Assembly (NCBI GenBank): GCA_037039685.1
Contig: JAWNGF010000001.1
Location: forward strand, 4,216,001-4,280,000
DNA from: Ceratobasidium sp. AG-K
Taxonomy: Eukaryota > Basidiomycota > Agaricomycetes > Cantharellales > Ceratobasidiaceae
DNA length: 64,000 bases
Direction of reading: 5' to 3'
Part shown: one piece after another, positions 1 to 12,040 of the stretch
Numbering within the stretch: the stretch's first letter is position 1
Layout: each line of letters begins with the position of its first letter
Program-made: the position numbers and the translations under genes
Notes under the pieces: model-generated
Seen by the model: the letters and a program-made list of their open reading frames with translations, nothing else
Database searches by the model: none
What the model was told of the DNA's origin: nothing

Positions 1-2011
1 AAACAGGACATTCAGGTCCCTCGGAAGAGTTTCGAGCGGTGTTGTGGAGAAGTAGTGGTTAGTGTGGCCGAATGCCTGGACCAATACGTGGTATCTGCGT
101 CCAAGGAGCATCCCATGCCCGCGTGGGACGCCCGGCTTGCTCTGCAGTTCCGAGATGCCGAGCCGCATTTGGATGTCATAGTGGAGCTTTGTGCTGCTGC
201 GTTACCCCTTGTGCCAAAGGAGCAGTTGGTTGCATTGGATTTGTCGGTGTGTTGTCTCAGTCTAGTGAAGTAGATTTGATTCTGACATTCCTTAAGAAAT
301 TGACTTGCGTGTGTTTTGGTAGTGTTCTGCATATTTTTCAGAATGGCCATTGCTTTGACTTACTCAATTCTGAGCTGGTCAGAGGGGATTCGAGGCTGTT
401 GAGGTTCAAGGCTAGTTTCTATTCCTTTCTTGCAAGTGTAACACACTCATATCCCTACTCACAGCCTGAGTCTAGGCTACCTCGTGAGGTGGAACTAGTG
501 CATTCTTCCTCTATATACATGCGTCTAGGCTCCGTTTCCAAGATGATAGGACACCTCTTTGTGTGTATGGCACAATCCAAGTTCTGGCAACCTCGACTAT
601 ACCCGATTTTGCTCAGTTTTGTCGACGGGTTCGGTGAAGCTAGTCTGACACTCGAAACGTCTTGGTCCCGGAGCTTACTTAGTCGAGTCAAGGAAGACAA
701 AGAAATCGGTATGTAGCAATTAGGCAGTCTACACTATTCGTCGCTTACGGTTTTAGATGCGGAGGCGCGACCTACTACCACGAACGTCTGGCACATGCTC
801 AAGAGCTTACTCTTTACCACCGTACTCGTTTTTCAATCCGTTATTGATGTTGGGGTCTACTATACAGCAATTCCGCTTCACGAGTCCAAAACACTTTCGA
901 AAAACATCCTGATGGCGTTTTGCAGACTTTCGTTTGTCTCGACCAAATTTGGAGCGCTTACCGCCGAGGGGGGAGGCTTCTCGGAGATGAAGCGGGCGTT
1001 CTTTGGAGCCTTGGATGTGCTAGCATTCAACTATAACGACTATGATACCACCGGGGATCAATCATGTGTAAGACTAATAACTGACCTAGCGGAAGACTTG
1101 ACCGGTAAGCTGACAACTGCAAACTTGCGAACACACCACCGAGACTCAATTTCGCCGGTAGGGTTTGAACGATTACTGGGAACAAGCCATCCCATCTGGC
1201 GCGGCCGTGTCACGTATTTTTTAGTATGCGCAGAGCACGTTATGAAGCAATTACCTGAGGAAGTAATTATACAAACTATTCTACCTATTGTACAAAGGTG
1301 AGCTTTGATTCATGAGCGAACTATGCAAGGCTGAAAACATTAGACATCTATCCGACGCAGATAGCCGTGAGGTTTACGAAGCAGCACATTCTGTGATGTT
1401 AGCTATATTTGCTGCACACGAAGCCCAAGCTTCCCGAGCTGCAGAGAGCCCCAAACCCCAGCGAGTAAACCTCGTCCCGGCATATATTGACACACTCCTT
1501 CAGGTACGTCAAGGGCGCCATGATGAAACGACATAACACTAATACAACGAACTGGCAGAACTCCGCAGAGAACCGATTATCAACCGAACAACTGCGTTTG
1601 GCCTATCAAGCTCTGGTGCGTTACGCTGGTGACCAGGATGAGGCGCTTAGCTGGTTTTGCATCGAGCGGCTTGTTGGCGCCATCAAAGAGCTGTCAGATA
1701 CATATGGCCAAACTGGTCGGTACATTATTGCAACCGTACTCTCTCGCCGCTAACCACGAACGTAACGACCAGGTGCAAACGAGCAGGTCACACGCTTGCA
1801 GTTAGCCTTGATATCATCGATGTCTGCTGTACCAATATCAAAACTACCACTCACGCTACAAGCTGTACGCGACCAAATCCTTGATAGTCAGGGTGCTCGA
1901 GGTGAACTGGTAGAAGCTGCATATCATGAAATTGTCGAACGCTTAGGAGATAGAGAAAAGGATATTGCACTGAAGTGGTGGATGCGCGTCAAATCGACTT
2001 TGGCATCGTAG
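1..2011 (+). CDS. Conserved fungal protein, 3' part (possibly Pex8-like peroxin)
   Basis: The gene is already open at base 1, so its 5' end lies outside the window. Exons can be followed through about 1-240, 322-710, 755-1110, 1135-1300, 1340-1503, 1551-1720 and 1794-2011, separated by short GT...AG introns. The product is mostly helical and leucine-rich, like HEAT/ARM-type repeat proteins, with landmarks such as YEAAHSVMLAIFAAH and LSTEQLRLAYQALVRYAG near the C-terminus. The layout recalls fungal peroxin-8-like proteins, which bridge the docking and RING complexes of peroxisomal import, but I see no clear C-terminal SKL-type signal (it ends STLAS). The family assignment is a weak inference; that this is a real multi-exon gene is well supported by codon continuity across introns. 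Confidence 0.6.
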
Positions 2012-2880
2012 TATAAGTGTACCATTTTTTGTCACTAGACTTGATGCTTTATTTCCACGTAAAATCCATTGCTGCTAGTATAAGTATGGTTAACGTGTGG
2101 CTGCTTACCGGGAGTAGTAAATTCAAAAAGTTAAAAATCACTCCTTTCAAAAACCTAAATGGTATGGTAGCCCTGTTCAACCTATATCACATTTTCCGCA
2201 CTGGTCACCATAATTGTGAATGCTATCGGATATATAGCACTCCCGGTGGCATTGTCCCTGTGTGCACGACCCGCTCATGCGGCTATTGCGGCCTCCGGAG
2301 ATGTTTCACCAAACATCCTTAGCCTGTCAACTAGGATCAAATCCAAATGCCTGTTGCCGATTCTATTAGTTCAAGTATCCCATAGGACATGCCACCGCGG
2401 GAAACCCCCAAATACCCCTGTATGCATGATACCATCGGGCCGTAGTGGGGTCTCGTCACCGCCTGGGTGAACCGGAAAGCCTTGGATCGTATCACCCACT
2501 TGTCTTCTGATAAAAATCGTCGCAACCCCGTTGGCTTTGGGCTTATCGCATTTGGAGGTAGATCTTGATCCCTTGCGTGGCCGAATTCACTCACCGTAAG
2601 AGCAGGATTCAGGCCCGGCCAAAGTTCCGTAGTTCCTCGATCTAACGATCGGTCTCACCGGCTGGCTTCCGAGCGGGGCCAGAAGACAGCGGCAGGACCT
2701 CGCGGAAAACGGGTTCTGGTGCTTTAAAATCTCTGTGCGGGTGTTGTCTATCACCCAGTCTTCCCGTAATCACACCCTCCTTTTTGCCCATCCAACAATA
2801 CCCGGGATTAGAGTTTGTTCAACCCACGTTGCAATCTTTACTTTATTACACTTGATTTACGACGAGATCCTCTTGAAGTT
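2012..2880. other. Intergenic stretch without a convincing gene
   Basis: About 870 bases lie between the end of the first gene and the FKBP start. Short open stretches occur on both strands (plus 2216-2470, minus 2337-2594) but they overlap each other, lack recognisable motifs and do not extend through plausible introns. The last 150 bases are pyrimidine-rich and probably serve as the FKBP promoter and 5' UTR. Confidence 0.4.
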
Positions 2881-3505
2881 ATGGGCGTCATTGTACTCCA
2901 ACTCCGACCTGGCGATGGTGTGGTGGGTAGATAATTTCTGGAATTTCCGACCGGGGGCAACAGTTGGGCTGATACTTGGCTGTCCCCTGCTCAGCACTTT
3001 CCCCGGATTAAGGGTGAGTTACATTAAGTATTCTATATTGAATAAACTTGGTTAATGTATTCAACCCAAAGACATTGTAACAATCCATTACACTGGAACA
3101 CTTTTAGATGGTACCAAGGTACGGTATAGCGCAACTGTGGATTATTTGATCGACGTGTTTAGTATTTCCAGTAGTTTGACAGCTCTTATGACCGAGACGC
3201 GCCATTCGTTACACAGATTGGAGTCGGAAAAGTGATAAAGGGCTGGGACGAAGGTTATCTAAGCGCATATATCCCGTTTATTCTTTGGCTTATCATCGGA
3301 TATAGGCGTTCTCCAACTTTCACTTGGAGAGAAAGCACTCCTCACCACAACTGCAGACTACGTACGTAAGAAACTGTGTTTACGCCCAAATGGCTCCCTT
3401 AGTGTTTGGGATTTCTAGGCTTATGGTGAAAGAGGGTTTCCTCCAGTTATTCCCCCTAATGCGACGCTCAAGTTTGAGGTCGAGCTTATTGGCATTAATA
3501 AGTGA
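2881..3505 (+). CDS. FPR1: FKBP12-type peptidyl-prolyl cis-trans isomerase
   Basis: This is a small cytosolic FK506/rapamycin-binding prolyl isomerase of about 108 residues, the usual size of single-domain FKBP12. The start is the ATG of [13 protein letters not shown] at 2881. Splicing then gives [16 protein letters not shown] (from 3071), [36 protein letters not shown] and [19 protein letters not shown], ending GINK and TGA at 3503-3505. The drug and substrate pocket residues of the family are present: Tyr in IHYTG, Phe-Asp in FDSS, Val-Ile and Trp in VIKGW, Tyr in AYG, and Phe in KFEVEL. At least five introns split this short gene, one directly after the LDGTK codon run. In fungi this protein mediates rapamycin action on TOR and FK506 action on calcineurin (family knowledge). 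Confidence 0.9.
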
Positions 3506-3589
3506 TATGTACACCATAACGAAGATAACCTAGTTGACTGAATTAGTTGATTTTCCTTATTTCTGTATCTGTGTGCCGACCCACAAATG

Positions 3590-3870
3590 CTAGTCTATGA
3601 TTGGACGTGATCAAACGCCCATGAACTGTGGCACAGATATTAATCTCGCCATGGAGGTGATAAGTCGCCAGTGGCCAATCTTACTATCTCTTCTAATGAG
3701 GTAGGCTAAGCCGCCTATTGATGAATCGAGTGACTTCTGAATTTATATTGCGGGCTTATGGTGCAGCGGGAATCAAGCAGGGGGAAGGACTATCATTCCC
3801 GAGAATGCCACCCTATACTTTGATGTTGAACTATTTAGGATCAAACAAGGTGCAATATTTAAGATATGGC
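3590..3870 (+). pseudogene. FKBP-like C-terminal fragment
   Basis: A second FKBP-like sequence follows the intact gene within 300 bases. In plus frames around 3756-3840 one reads AYGAAGIKQ and then, after a one-codon phase change, TIIPENATLYFDVELF, which matches the last beta strands of FKBP13/Fpr2-type domains rather than FKBP12. Upstream, a VIKRP-like piece near 3608 and a GDKSP-like piece near 3658 may be remnants of the N-terminal half, but the central VIKGWDQG helix was not found. It may be a decayed tandem relative, or an ER-type FKBP gene whose middle exons I failed to splice. Moderate support for homology, weak support for function. Confidence 0.45.
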
Positions 3871-4408
3871 ATAGCTTGTTTTCAATGTAATGCAACACAC
3901 TCTGTACTTCTTATGTCATCCTTACGGCCGGACATTGCGCATACGCCTTATACTTTCGGTGGCCACGTGGGTTCCTACACGGAACTCGGGTCGTAAGGTG
4001 AGGAGCATGATAATTAGGCTAAGTTACGATCCCAAAGTCGCCGCAAACGATAAACGGGTATTGATGTTCTGGATTCTGAAGCAAATCAGAGCCATTATAT
4101 CATGTTGTGTGACGGCTATGTATATGTATGCGTATAAACATTATCAGGGGGCGTAACATTGGCCAATTCTAACAAGCGGATGAATTGATGCTGATGTCGG
4201 ATACTACTCGGGCCACTCCGATTACATGATGTCCCAAACGAGGCGCATGATGGTCCCGGTGACGTGCTTTCGAATCGTTCTGGTGCAAGTCGCTCGGTAA
4301 GCCGCCCCCCAGAGCACGCTCAAACCCGAAAATGGAGGCTATAAGTATCCCTGTGAGATTGATCTCCCATTTCTCGTCTAATTGTTTTCCTGTTTGGGCG
4401 ACTGATCA
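3871..4408. other. Intergenic, with upstream region of the secreted gene
   Basis: No gene is supported here. A plus-strand open stretch at 3890-4156 has no recognisable domain. The end of the interval is the promoter of the secreted-protein gene that starts at 4409. Confidence 0.35.
4340..4347 (+). promoter_or_regulatory. TATA-like box of the secreted-protein gene
   Basis: TATAAGTA lies about 65 bases upstream of the ATG at 4409, a normal distance for a fungal TATA element. Confidence 0.4.
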
Positions 4409-5029
4409 ATGGCGCCCTCGTTTTTTGCCCGACTCTGTGTAGTTGTCGCTCTTCTCACCCCGAGTCTGGCGGCGATTACCTGCCTCAAGCCTGGTGTCAC
4501 CGCAACGGCCAAATGGACCAATGGTGCAGGGAAAACTTGTACCTGGACTGGGCTTGTTGGTTCAAATTTTGGTACGAACAGCGTGAATGGAGGGGAGTGA
4601 GTGAGCATCAGCGTACTACTCAAGCAGATAACCTTACGTTTTTGGAACCTTTCCGCAACCTTAGCTACAGTTGCAATGGCAGGTGCGGTGCTGGTTGCGG
4701 GGGAACTGCCATCGGCAACGCCTGGTAGGTTGAACACCATGTACGATGCAACTTTGAAAGTAAGATTGGGATTATTTACAGGACGCAAGACTGCTTTAGC
4801 CATGATATATGTTCATGGTTCAACAACGCTTCTGGAGGTGCAAGGTAACTGGCAGAGGTATCTTAACGCTAAATAAAGTATTGAGCAACCGTTCTACAGC
4901 GATACCAACTGTGGAGCAGCATACAGTGCCGCAGTAGACGATACTACACTTGGCGTTCTGAATGGTTGCGGGGCAACTAATCCCAGCAACACCGCTTCGA
5001 AGCCTACTTCCACACCTCGTTGCGTCTAA
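4409..5029 (+). CDS. Small cysteine-rich secreted protein with phospholipase A2-like motif
   Basis: The product is about 145 residues. It begins with a clear signal peptide (MAPSFFARLCVVVALLTPSLA) and cleavage is likely before AITCLKPG. Four exons splice in frame: the first ends NGGE, then YSCNGRCGAGCGG, then TQDCFSHDICSWFNNASGG, then DTNCGAAYSAAVDD to TAA at 5027-5029. The DCFSHDIC segment resembles the Cys-x3-His-Asp-x-Cys core of fungal and bacterial phospholipase A2, and the many cysteines suggest a disulfide-rich extracellular fold. I recognise the general type from basidiomycete secretomes but cannot name a characterised member, so enzymatic activity is unproven. It faces the convergent AA9 gene on the other strand, 180 bases downstream. 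Secretion: high confidence; PLA2 fold: moderate. Confidence 0.75.
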
Positions 5030-5210
5030 AGACTTGGGTTCCGACTGGTTCGTCAATACAAATGAAGATCAAGGAACCGGTGGGATCTCCGAATGCAGCC
5101 TTCTGCTTAGCAATTGTAGGACTGAATTCATGTGGTATTTGCATTCATATATGTGGCTCGATCGCGAAAGTAGTACAAGAGTGATCCGTTCTCGGTAAAC
5201 TTGCCAGTCA

Positions 5211-6366
5211 TCAGCCACTCCAAACAGCCTGAGCATATCACAGTTAGAGATGGCGCTACTCGCTAGGGCGAGTCATACTTACAGGACCGGGCTGAACATA
5301 GGTAGTCGGCTATGGATGAAACAGCTGAGTATATGCGCTGAGACCAGGGTTTACTATGGCTTACCACTGGGTCTATGTTTGCGAAAAATGGGTTAGTTGA
5401 TGCGAAGTACGACGATATCGGGCGAACTCACAGTAAATGTTGATTTTAATTCCGGGCTCCTGACCAGTGTAGTATCCGGGGAATGCAACGAGCGGACTTG
5501 GGGTACGATTTCCTCCTCCTGTAACCTTGACTTGGGCACAAGAAATATAGAATTGAGCTCCGGGATATGAGCTCGATGCCTAAGAACATGCGGTCATGTT
5601 GGGCCTTTCTTACTCTGTCCGGGAAACTCACGTGCAAAGCAATGTGTTCAATACGAACAAGGTACTCGCCTGCCGGCAATGTACTGGGAATCTTGAAGTT
5701 AACTTGGCTGATATCTATGGGAGCAAATAATTGAACAATGGAGCATTGTGATTGTATATTTGGACCCACTGTCTGCCGGGAACTTTATGGAACTGCCACC
5801 ATCGGTTACGGCAGAAAGCTGATAAACCTTGAACCAAACATTTCCCGAGCCATCAAAGGCAGCTGCGGTGCTGGGAGCTTTTGCCATGTACACATTGATC
5901 ACACCGGGGTGGTAAATAGCTTGGTCTAGAGCGAACCCAATCTTTATTGGGTAAGTAGTTAGGATGACGCCAATACATCAGCATGCATATAACTAGAACG
6001 CATTTACCGTGGCTCCTGCTCCAACTGTAGCGGTGGTCGTGGCACCGGCAGTACGCCCCCCAGCGTTGCAGGTAAAGTCCGTAGAGCTGACATCGGTAAC
6101 CTCGTTTGTCCTCGCATGTTAGATACTAGCCACTTAGCGTGTTAACCAGAAGAATTCACTTACGGGAGAATTGTAGTTCGTATTCTGGCGGACGTTGACG
6201 TACGGTCCGGTGTTGACCCCACCGGCGATAAACGAGGTAAAACGGTCTTTGTACATGTGCTCTTGAGTCAGTACTAAGACCGGGTGCATTAAGAGGATTC
6301 CTCACAATGCGCAACAGCCTGGGTTGCGGCGGCGGCCAAGAAGGAGAGACTTGCTAGAAACTTCAT
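5211..6366 (-). CDS. AA9 lytic polysaccharide monooxygenase
   Basis: This is a secreted copper enzyme that oxidatively cleaves cellulose or related glucans. The start at 6366 gives [20 protein letters not shown], a signal peptide whose cleavage exposes the obligatory N-terminal histidine. The mature chain then reads [26 protein letters not shown] and DFTCNAGG. The second copper-brace histidine is in [17 protein letters not shown], and the axial tyrosine is in [17 protein letters not shown]. The C-terminus, after three further introns, is [13 protein letters not shown] with TGA at 5211-5213, typical of the family. No C-terminal CBM1 is attached. At least eight introns are present; the exact 5' intron edge after the N-terminal His is the least certain. 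It sits beside other secreted genes, which fits a plant-biomass or plant-infection role (inference). Confidence 0.93.
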
Positions 6367-6420
6367 AGTCAAAAGCCTAGGAGTTTGTGATGGTGAGGCA
6401 ACTCATACATCTCTCCAATC

Positions 6421-6429
6421 CCTTTTATA
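6421..6429 (-). promoter_or_regulatory. TATA box of the AA9 gene
   Basis: On the minus strand TATAAAAGG lies about 55 bases upstream of the AA9 start codon, in a short purine/pyrimidine-biased leader. Confidence 0.55.
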
Positions 6430-7459
6430 CAGCTACCCGTAACTCTCATAAGTCCGAAGGCCAGGAGAGATTACGCGAGTAGCGCACTCAGTCAGTGAAC
6501 CCCCATATGGTTGAGCGGCCGCAAAAATGTCGCTGCAAGTTACCGTCTTGTGACGCTACAATAAAGGTTGAATCCAAACGTCCCTGTCACTCAAATGATC
6601 GAGAATATTGGGGCGAAGCCCAGTGAAGCTCTTCGGTTAGGTGTTCCAATGGTGTCGGATCTTTGATCGGGATAACCATGGGAAGTCGAATCCCAGAGTA
6701 TTACCGATCCCTGTGAACTCGGCGAGTAGTAATACACCTGGACACTAGGTAGCATAGATAGGTAGGCGTAACATATATGTGCTCCCACGTTGGCCCTATT
6801 GCGGTTGTATTATTGCTCCGTCAAGCTGGCTCGTAACTACCCGACAATCTGTCAAGACGTACATATATGCGTAGTGCCGGGGAGCCCAACAAGGTCTAAA
6901 GGCAAACAGCATAAGGAATACAGAAAGGCAAACCCTGACCCCAATGCCTAGAAATGCCAAGGGCAAAGGAATGATGTTAAAGCGTGATCTTCGCGGGTTG
7001 CTGGGCCGCAACGCATAAGAACGGCTCCCGAGGAATAGCCTACGAAACCAGACTCGGGTTGCCGATCCGAGTCGAAGTTCGACACCCTAAACTCCGTCGA
7101 AAATCGGCTAGTGATTACTATGACGTTGCGGCAGTGGGTCCATACGATGAACACATAAGTTCTCGGGTGCACCGGTCGGAGGCATACACGGTGTGCTGAT
7201 TGAGAGCCAGTGGCTCATATTAACCAAACTTCGATTTACAAAAAAAATATGAGGTTTGAAGCCACGGGCAGCAATCAAAGGAGAGATATACAATCTTTAA
7301 CTCTATTTCATACTATTACAAAGTGACCGGGGAAAGCACAAGCACGAGGAGCAAATACCCAGAAATAAAACTGACAAAGCAAGGAAGCGTCGCTGGAACT
7401 CTGCAAAACATAAGCAAGATACAGCCCGTAAAGTCCAAATAACAGCACGATGGATAGCT
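6430..7459. other. Intergenic stretch
   Basis: About 1 kb separates the AA9 promoter from the 3' end of the Zn2Cys6 gene. Small overlapping open stretches on both strands (for example minus 6591-6788, plus 6984-7199) show no motif and no intron-linked continuation. I see upstream regulatory DNA of AA9 and 3' UTR of the regulator, but nothing more specific. Confidence 0.4.
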
Positions 7460-10400
7460 TTAAAACACAGCAGTTGGAATAACGAGTTGAGGGGGTGGAG
7501 GAGGCTCTAGACCGTACTTTACACACTCATTGTGCAGGCGTTGACGAATTGCGTTGTATCGACTACGCTGGGCTAAATGGAGGTCAGCAGTTCGAACTAT
7601 ATGAGAACAATTATTACATACCGTGACATGGCCACAGGCATGTGAGATAATCTATAGGAGGGAGGAAAGCACGAGCAACCTCCAAGGCAATGAAGAGGGA
7701 TTGATCGCATTGCCAAAGCGACAGACAACTGATCGCATTATCATGTGAGCATCATCCGACCGGCAGAATTACATCAGTACGCACCGAGAAACCTGACTCA
7801 TAAACCACCAAACGAAGTAAGGCCGCTTCCCGAGAACGCTGCTCGCCATTCCGGTAACCGTGTGCAAACCTTGCATGAGTCGCTTCGCAACCTCGGCCTG
7901 ATGTCGAACTGAGAGCCGTGTGGTGAGTCTACGTACGCGAAAAAAGAAGAGCAACTTACGCCATTCCTCGGCCTTTCGTCTGTGGAATTGCTGATGAACT
8001 CCGCTAATAATGCACACATTTAGTCAGGTATTAAGGTCATGTGTTGAAGAAAACTCACGTGTCCGGAGATGGGATGTACCGACGGAACTCCCAGGAGATA
8101 AACATGCGGGTGCTGTGATGGGAACGATTCGGTGAGTGGGAAACGTCTCTTCAACTCAGGTATGCTTACTTAAATAGGTACTCCCGTCCTATGAGCCAGC
8201 CTCGTCAGCCATAACCTTAGTCAGGAACAAGCATGCATACCTTGGAACAAGGAATTCCGTTCAAATTCGCATGTATGCCGATTCAAAGCTTCTTCGATGG
8301 TATTTGTCTCGAGCCATACGTTGACTGCAAACTCTGCACGCTCCGCATCTGCCATATGGTCTGCCTTTTTACGCAACATCAAGCAGCTGTTCCATAGTAG
8401 CATCGCGCGACCGTAAAGTGCCCAGACCGACTCGTTGGGAGCATGGACTAGACTGGGAGATTGTCGGATCATCACCTCTCCAGGGAAACAAAGTGCGTAC
8501 TATGATCCTTGTTAGCTACTAGGAAGCACTATAGAGATATAGCAAACTTACGTTCGCAGCGTCTATGATATGCAACTCGGTCGGGTCCTTGGCAAACGCG
8601 GCATCGTGCGCAGTGAATCCAGCAGCGAGTGTCAGCGCGCTCCAGACAAGGCGACGGCTTTCTTCACGGCGAATCTCCGATTCATTCCAGTTTGGATCCC
8701 ACCCAGGGGATGAGCACCAGAATGGCGTGAGCTGGCCGTGGGTAGTTGTAGCTGCAATCGAGAGCGCCTGACATGCGCAGGTTGATTTTCCGGGTACGGG
8801 TTGACTCAAACCCATGAATTTTCCAACGGCACCCGCATCGGGGTTGTCTCTTCGCTTAGAAAGCGGGAGTCTCGGTACACGGTCCGCGGAGAATACTGAA
8901 GCCTGTGGGTCCATCACATCTAGCACGGTTAACCCGAGCAAACGGATGACGCTGTCAAGGAACATCAGTGCAGAGCGAGATCGCGCCGTGGAGTGTTCCG
9001 GATGAGCTGAAACCTCGAAGAAAGCAAGGAGCTGTCACTGCAATCAGTATACAAGGCCTAACGGGCAAGTCACTTGACTTACCCATGCTGCTTGAGCCAA
9101 GGTAGGGTCAAGTCGCTGAGAGTTCAAGCTAGCTTCCAGCGCGGCTTGAGCTTGGTTCCGAAGCTCCATAGCCTTTGACCGGCCTTCTTGACCACCTAAG
9201 TTTATCTTATTCAGAAGAACCCATATGTGTGCCACGAGCACACAACGTACCTTCGATTTCAGACGATTGCGTAAACCTGCTGTACGCGAGTGCTGCAAGA
9301 ATTAATGAAGGCTGAATATTATCGCGTCGGTCCTTGTGATTGTAGTTTCTACAAAACACAGCAGCTAAGTAACGCACCAAGGTATATGCACAAGTAATGA
9401 GTCCACTCACGTCATAAACAAATTGATATTCAAGAACGACAACCAGTAATTGCTCGTCTTGAAGAGGTATTTGAGGTCGGACGTAATTCGATGTGCTCTA
9501 CGTGTCAATTTGTATTAGTGTCATGTTAACCCGATCCAAAACAACACATACGCTTCGCTTTTGGTTGGTGCATACGTCTCCAACAAACTGTCCCACCACG
9601 TCTTGCGTGCAAATGCAACCGAAGGTTCGGCTACCCAAGTCCCACCGTACCCATTGCCCGTATTATAATACGGGTGCTGAGCAAACTCATTTTGAGCGTG
9701 GTTATAACCGACGAGATCACCAGACGTCCGCCCGAGTCTGCGATCTTCGTCCTCGGTCGCAGTAGAACTAGGTAAACAAAAAATAAGCTTGTCTGAAAAA
9801 GGAAATGGCAGCTTTTCGCGTACTCATTATAGGTCGAACCAGTCTCGGGATTGCTGACGGAACCATAGGTCTGAAATAGATGTCAGTTAAGTGCCAAGGC
9901 TGGTACAAGTAGACTTACATATCCGGAGCCACCAACGGAATTCTCATACTGATCCGCGCTGCTACTCGCTTCATCTCTCCACATATCCAAGTAACCCTGG
10001 CCTGCAGGTGGAGGCAGAACCGTAATTTCCGCCGGTGTCAAAACATCAGAGGAATAATCATCGGTCTGTCCATAGGTTGAATCGGCCGACGAAGAGGCAT
10101 AGCCGGATTCTGTGTGCGACACGTAACCGGCATCGTCTTGAGCCGGGTATGCCGGAGGGCCGTAACCGCCAGGATGAGTCAGAGCGGGGTAGTCGTTGAA
10201 GGCGGTTTTGTCGGTCCCGGCGTATGCGATTTCTGCGCTCGAGTCGCGGACGTAACCACTAGCAGGACTGTACGTTCCTGGTGCGGTATAAGGGAACGTC
10301 CCGTCAAGGTCACGGGTATTCGTGACACGTCCATGCGGAGAGTATCCATCTACGACCTGGATTTGGTTTTGTAGCCTGGTATTGTCGCCCTCGACCACCG

Positions 10401-11664
10401 TGGCGTTCGTCGTTGGATCTGCCTGACCTCGACCACGCTCCAAGGCAGGCACAGCTATTCCAGCACAGGGGTATGCTAATCCCGCAAATGGGTTAGCTGG
10501 AGGGTGGAAGTGGGGATCATGTGTGTGCTGCAATCTAGTAAAGATCGGAGAAGATGGTGCAGGGTGGGTTGCCGATTGGGATGAAGAAGTCACAACATCA
10601 AGGCTTTCCCGTGTTCAATGAAAGTCCAACAGAGTTGGGTTGAATGCCCAGGATAGGACCAGAGCCTAGAACGTTGAACCGAGGACCCGGATGCGAACCT
10701 GAACGAGCGAGAAGTCAGAAACCGGACGAGATAGAGGCACAGTGGCGTTGGGTGGTATCAGATGATCCTCCAGTAAAGGCAAGGCGCCACCTGGATGCGT
10801 GTAGATGTCATTCCTGTACGCGTCTCGATTGTCACCGGGGGCCGCAGACCGATCCCAGGGATCTGATCGGCTGGTAGCATCCAAACTTTTCGGGGCGTTG
10901 GGCAGGGAGTGGGCGGCGAGTCCGACTGGGATCTGAGCGGGTGAGTCGGCAATGTTGTAGAAGCTTTGGCCCGATGACCCCTGCGCAAAATGAGGATTGA
11001 TGCGAGCGCGACCGGACGAAGCACTCGCAGCATCCAGTTCGCCAGGTAAAGTCGGTGGAGCTATTTTGGGGATAGCATTTACGCCTGCCAAGTCCCCAAC
11101 ATTCAACGGGTGAGCAACACGGGCATTTTCGTATAGGGTGCTTGGGACAGGGTCGAGCGACGGCACTTGAGGAATTTTGGATCGTTTCTTGGTACGCATA
11201 GGGCCGGTTTGCGATGGTACGAGTGGGGGGTTCGTTGATGTCCCAGCAGCTTGTACACGGGACACCGGTGCAAGTGTCGTCCCAGGCGCGCCTTTTCGAG
11301 TTCGCGTACGAGTTCCGGGCTTCTTGTCCGGGCCCCTAGACCGAGAGTTGGTCGGTGAGTCTTGTGAAGCGAGGGGTGGGGAAGCTAAACGGGGCAACAC
11401 ACCTGCGCTTGGGCTCCGAATCGTAGTGACAATCAACTTCGATGCGAATACAATTTCGACAGGCTGGTTGTTCTCCACCACATTTGATCTTTCTCTGGCG
11501 GCTGAACACAAATGAGCATATGGCGAGAAGTTGGGCAAATTGGTCGACGTGATGGAGACTCACCACAGCGAACAAGCGATGTAAACACGTGAGCGACCGG
11601 TAGCCGTAGTCTCTCCCTCCTCACTGCCCTGCACTGTTGGTAGTTTTGGCTGGGGATCAGACAT
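7460..11664 (-). CDS. Zn2Cys6 fungal transcription factor
   Basis: The product is a nuclear DNA-binding regulator with an N-terminal binuclear zinc cluster. From the ATG at 11664 the first exon reads MSDPQPKLPTVQGSEE and ends in YIACSL; the next supplies CRQRKIKCGGEQPACRNC and IRIEVDCHY, completing the six-cysteine cluster. A spliced basic run RRGPDKKPGTRTRTRKG follows. The middle (about 10670-11300 and 9900-10590) is a long Ser/Pro/Gly/Tyr-rich, probably disordered region. The downstream exons (about 7780-9300) are helical and match the fungal-specific transcription factor domain, with pieces such as KAMELRNQAQAALEASL, MFLDSVIRLLGL and RLVWSALTLAAGF. The last exon ends NAIRQRLHNECVKYGLEP, a PPPPP run and TAA at 7460-7462. 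Target genes are unknown; its position between secreted-enzyme genes is only suggestive. Confidence 0.85.
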
Positions 11665-12040
11665 GGTGGTCGTTTGCGAGTGATCAGAAGCAGAAGACCC
11701 GAATTATACGTACAGGGCACTCGGATTCCACTCTTACTATGTTGCTTCCAAAACAAGCGCTACAATTACATACACAGTTACCTCGAATCAAATTCAATTC
11801 ATCTGATCGCCCGAAGACTGATCGACGCCCAATTTCTCCACATGGGTGTTGCTGACCATGCTCGCTCCAGCGCTTCGAAGGCGCGCCATCGCAATGTGCT
11901 CACGTCAAGTCGGTTCGCACGAACTGATACGCGAGACAATCCTAATTTATGCATTGTTTGAACACAACATAAAAGCAAAGGCCCCCAGCCAGAGTGGGCT
12001 CAAGCCACATCCCTATCCCACTCAGATACGATCAGCTACC
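11665..12040. promoter_or_regulatory. Divergent promoter region
   Basis: This 376-base interval lies between two divergent starts (regulator at 11664 minus, secreted protein at 12041 plus), so it should hold both promoters. A CATAAAAG TATA-like element at 11968-11975 sits about 65 bases before the plus-strand ATG, followed by a CT- and AC-rich leader. Confidence 0.45.

Noticed and set aside
1..2011. Firm naming as PEX8
   Set aside because: Only the general helical-repeat style and a few blocks agree with my memory of the family; a profile search is needed and the expected C-terminal PTS1 is not visible.
2216..2594. Possible gene upstream of FKBP12
   Set aside because: Frames on the two strands overlap, with several stops and no family resemblance on either.
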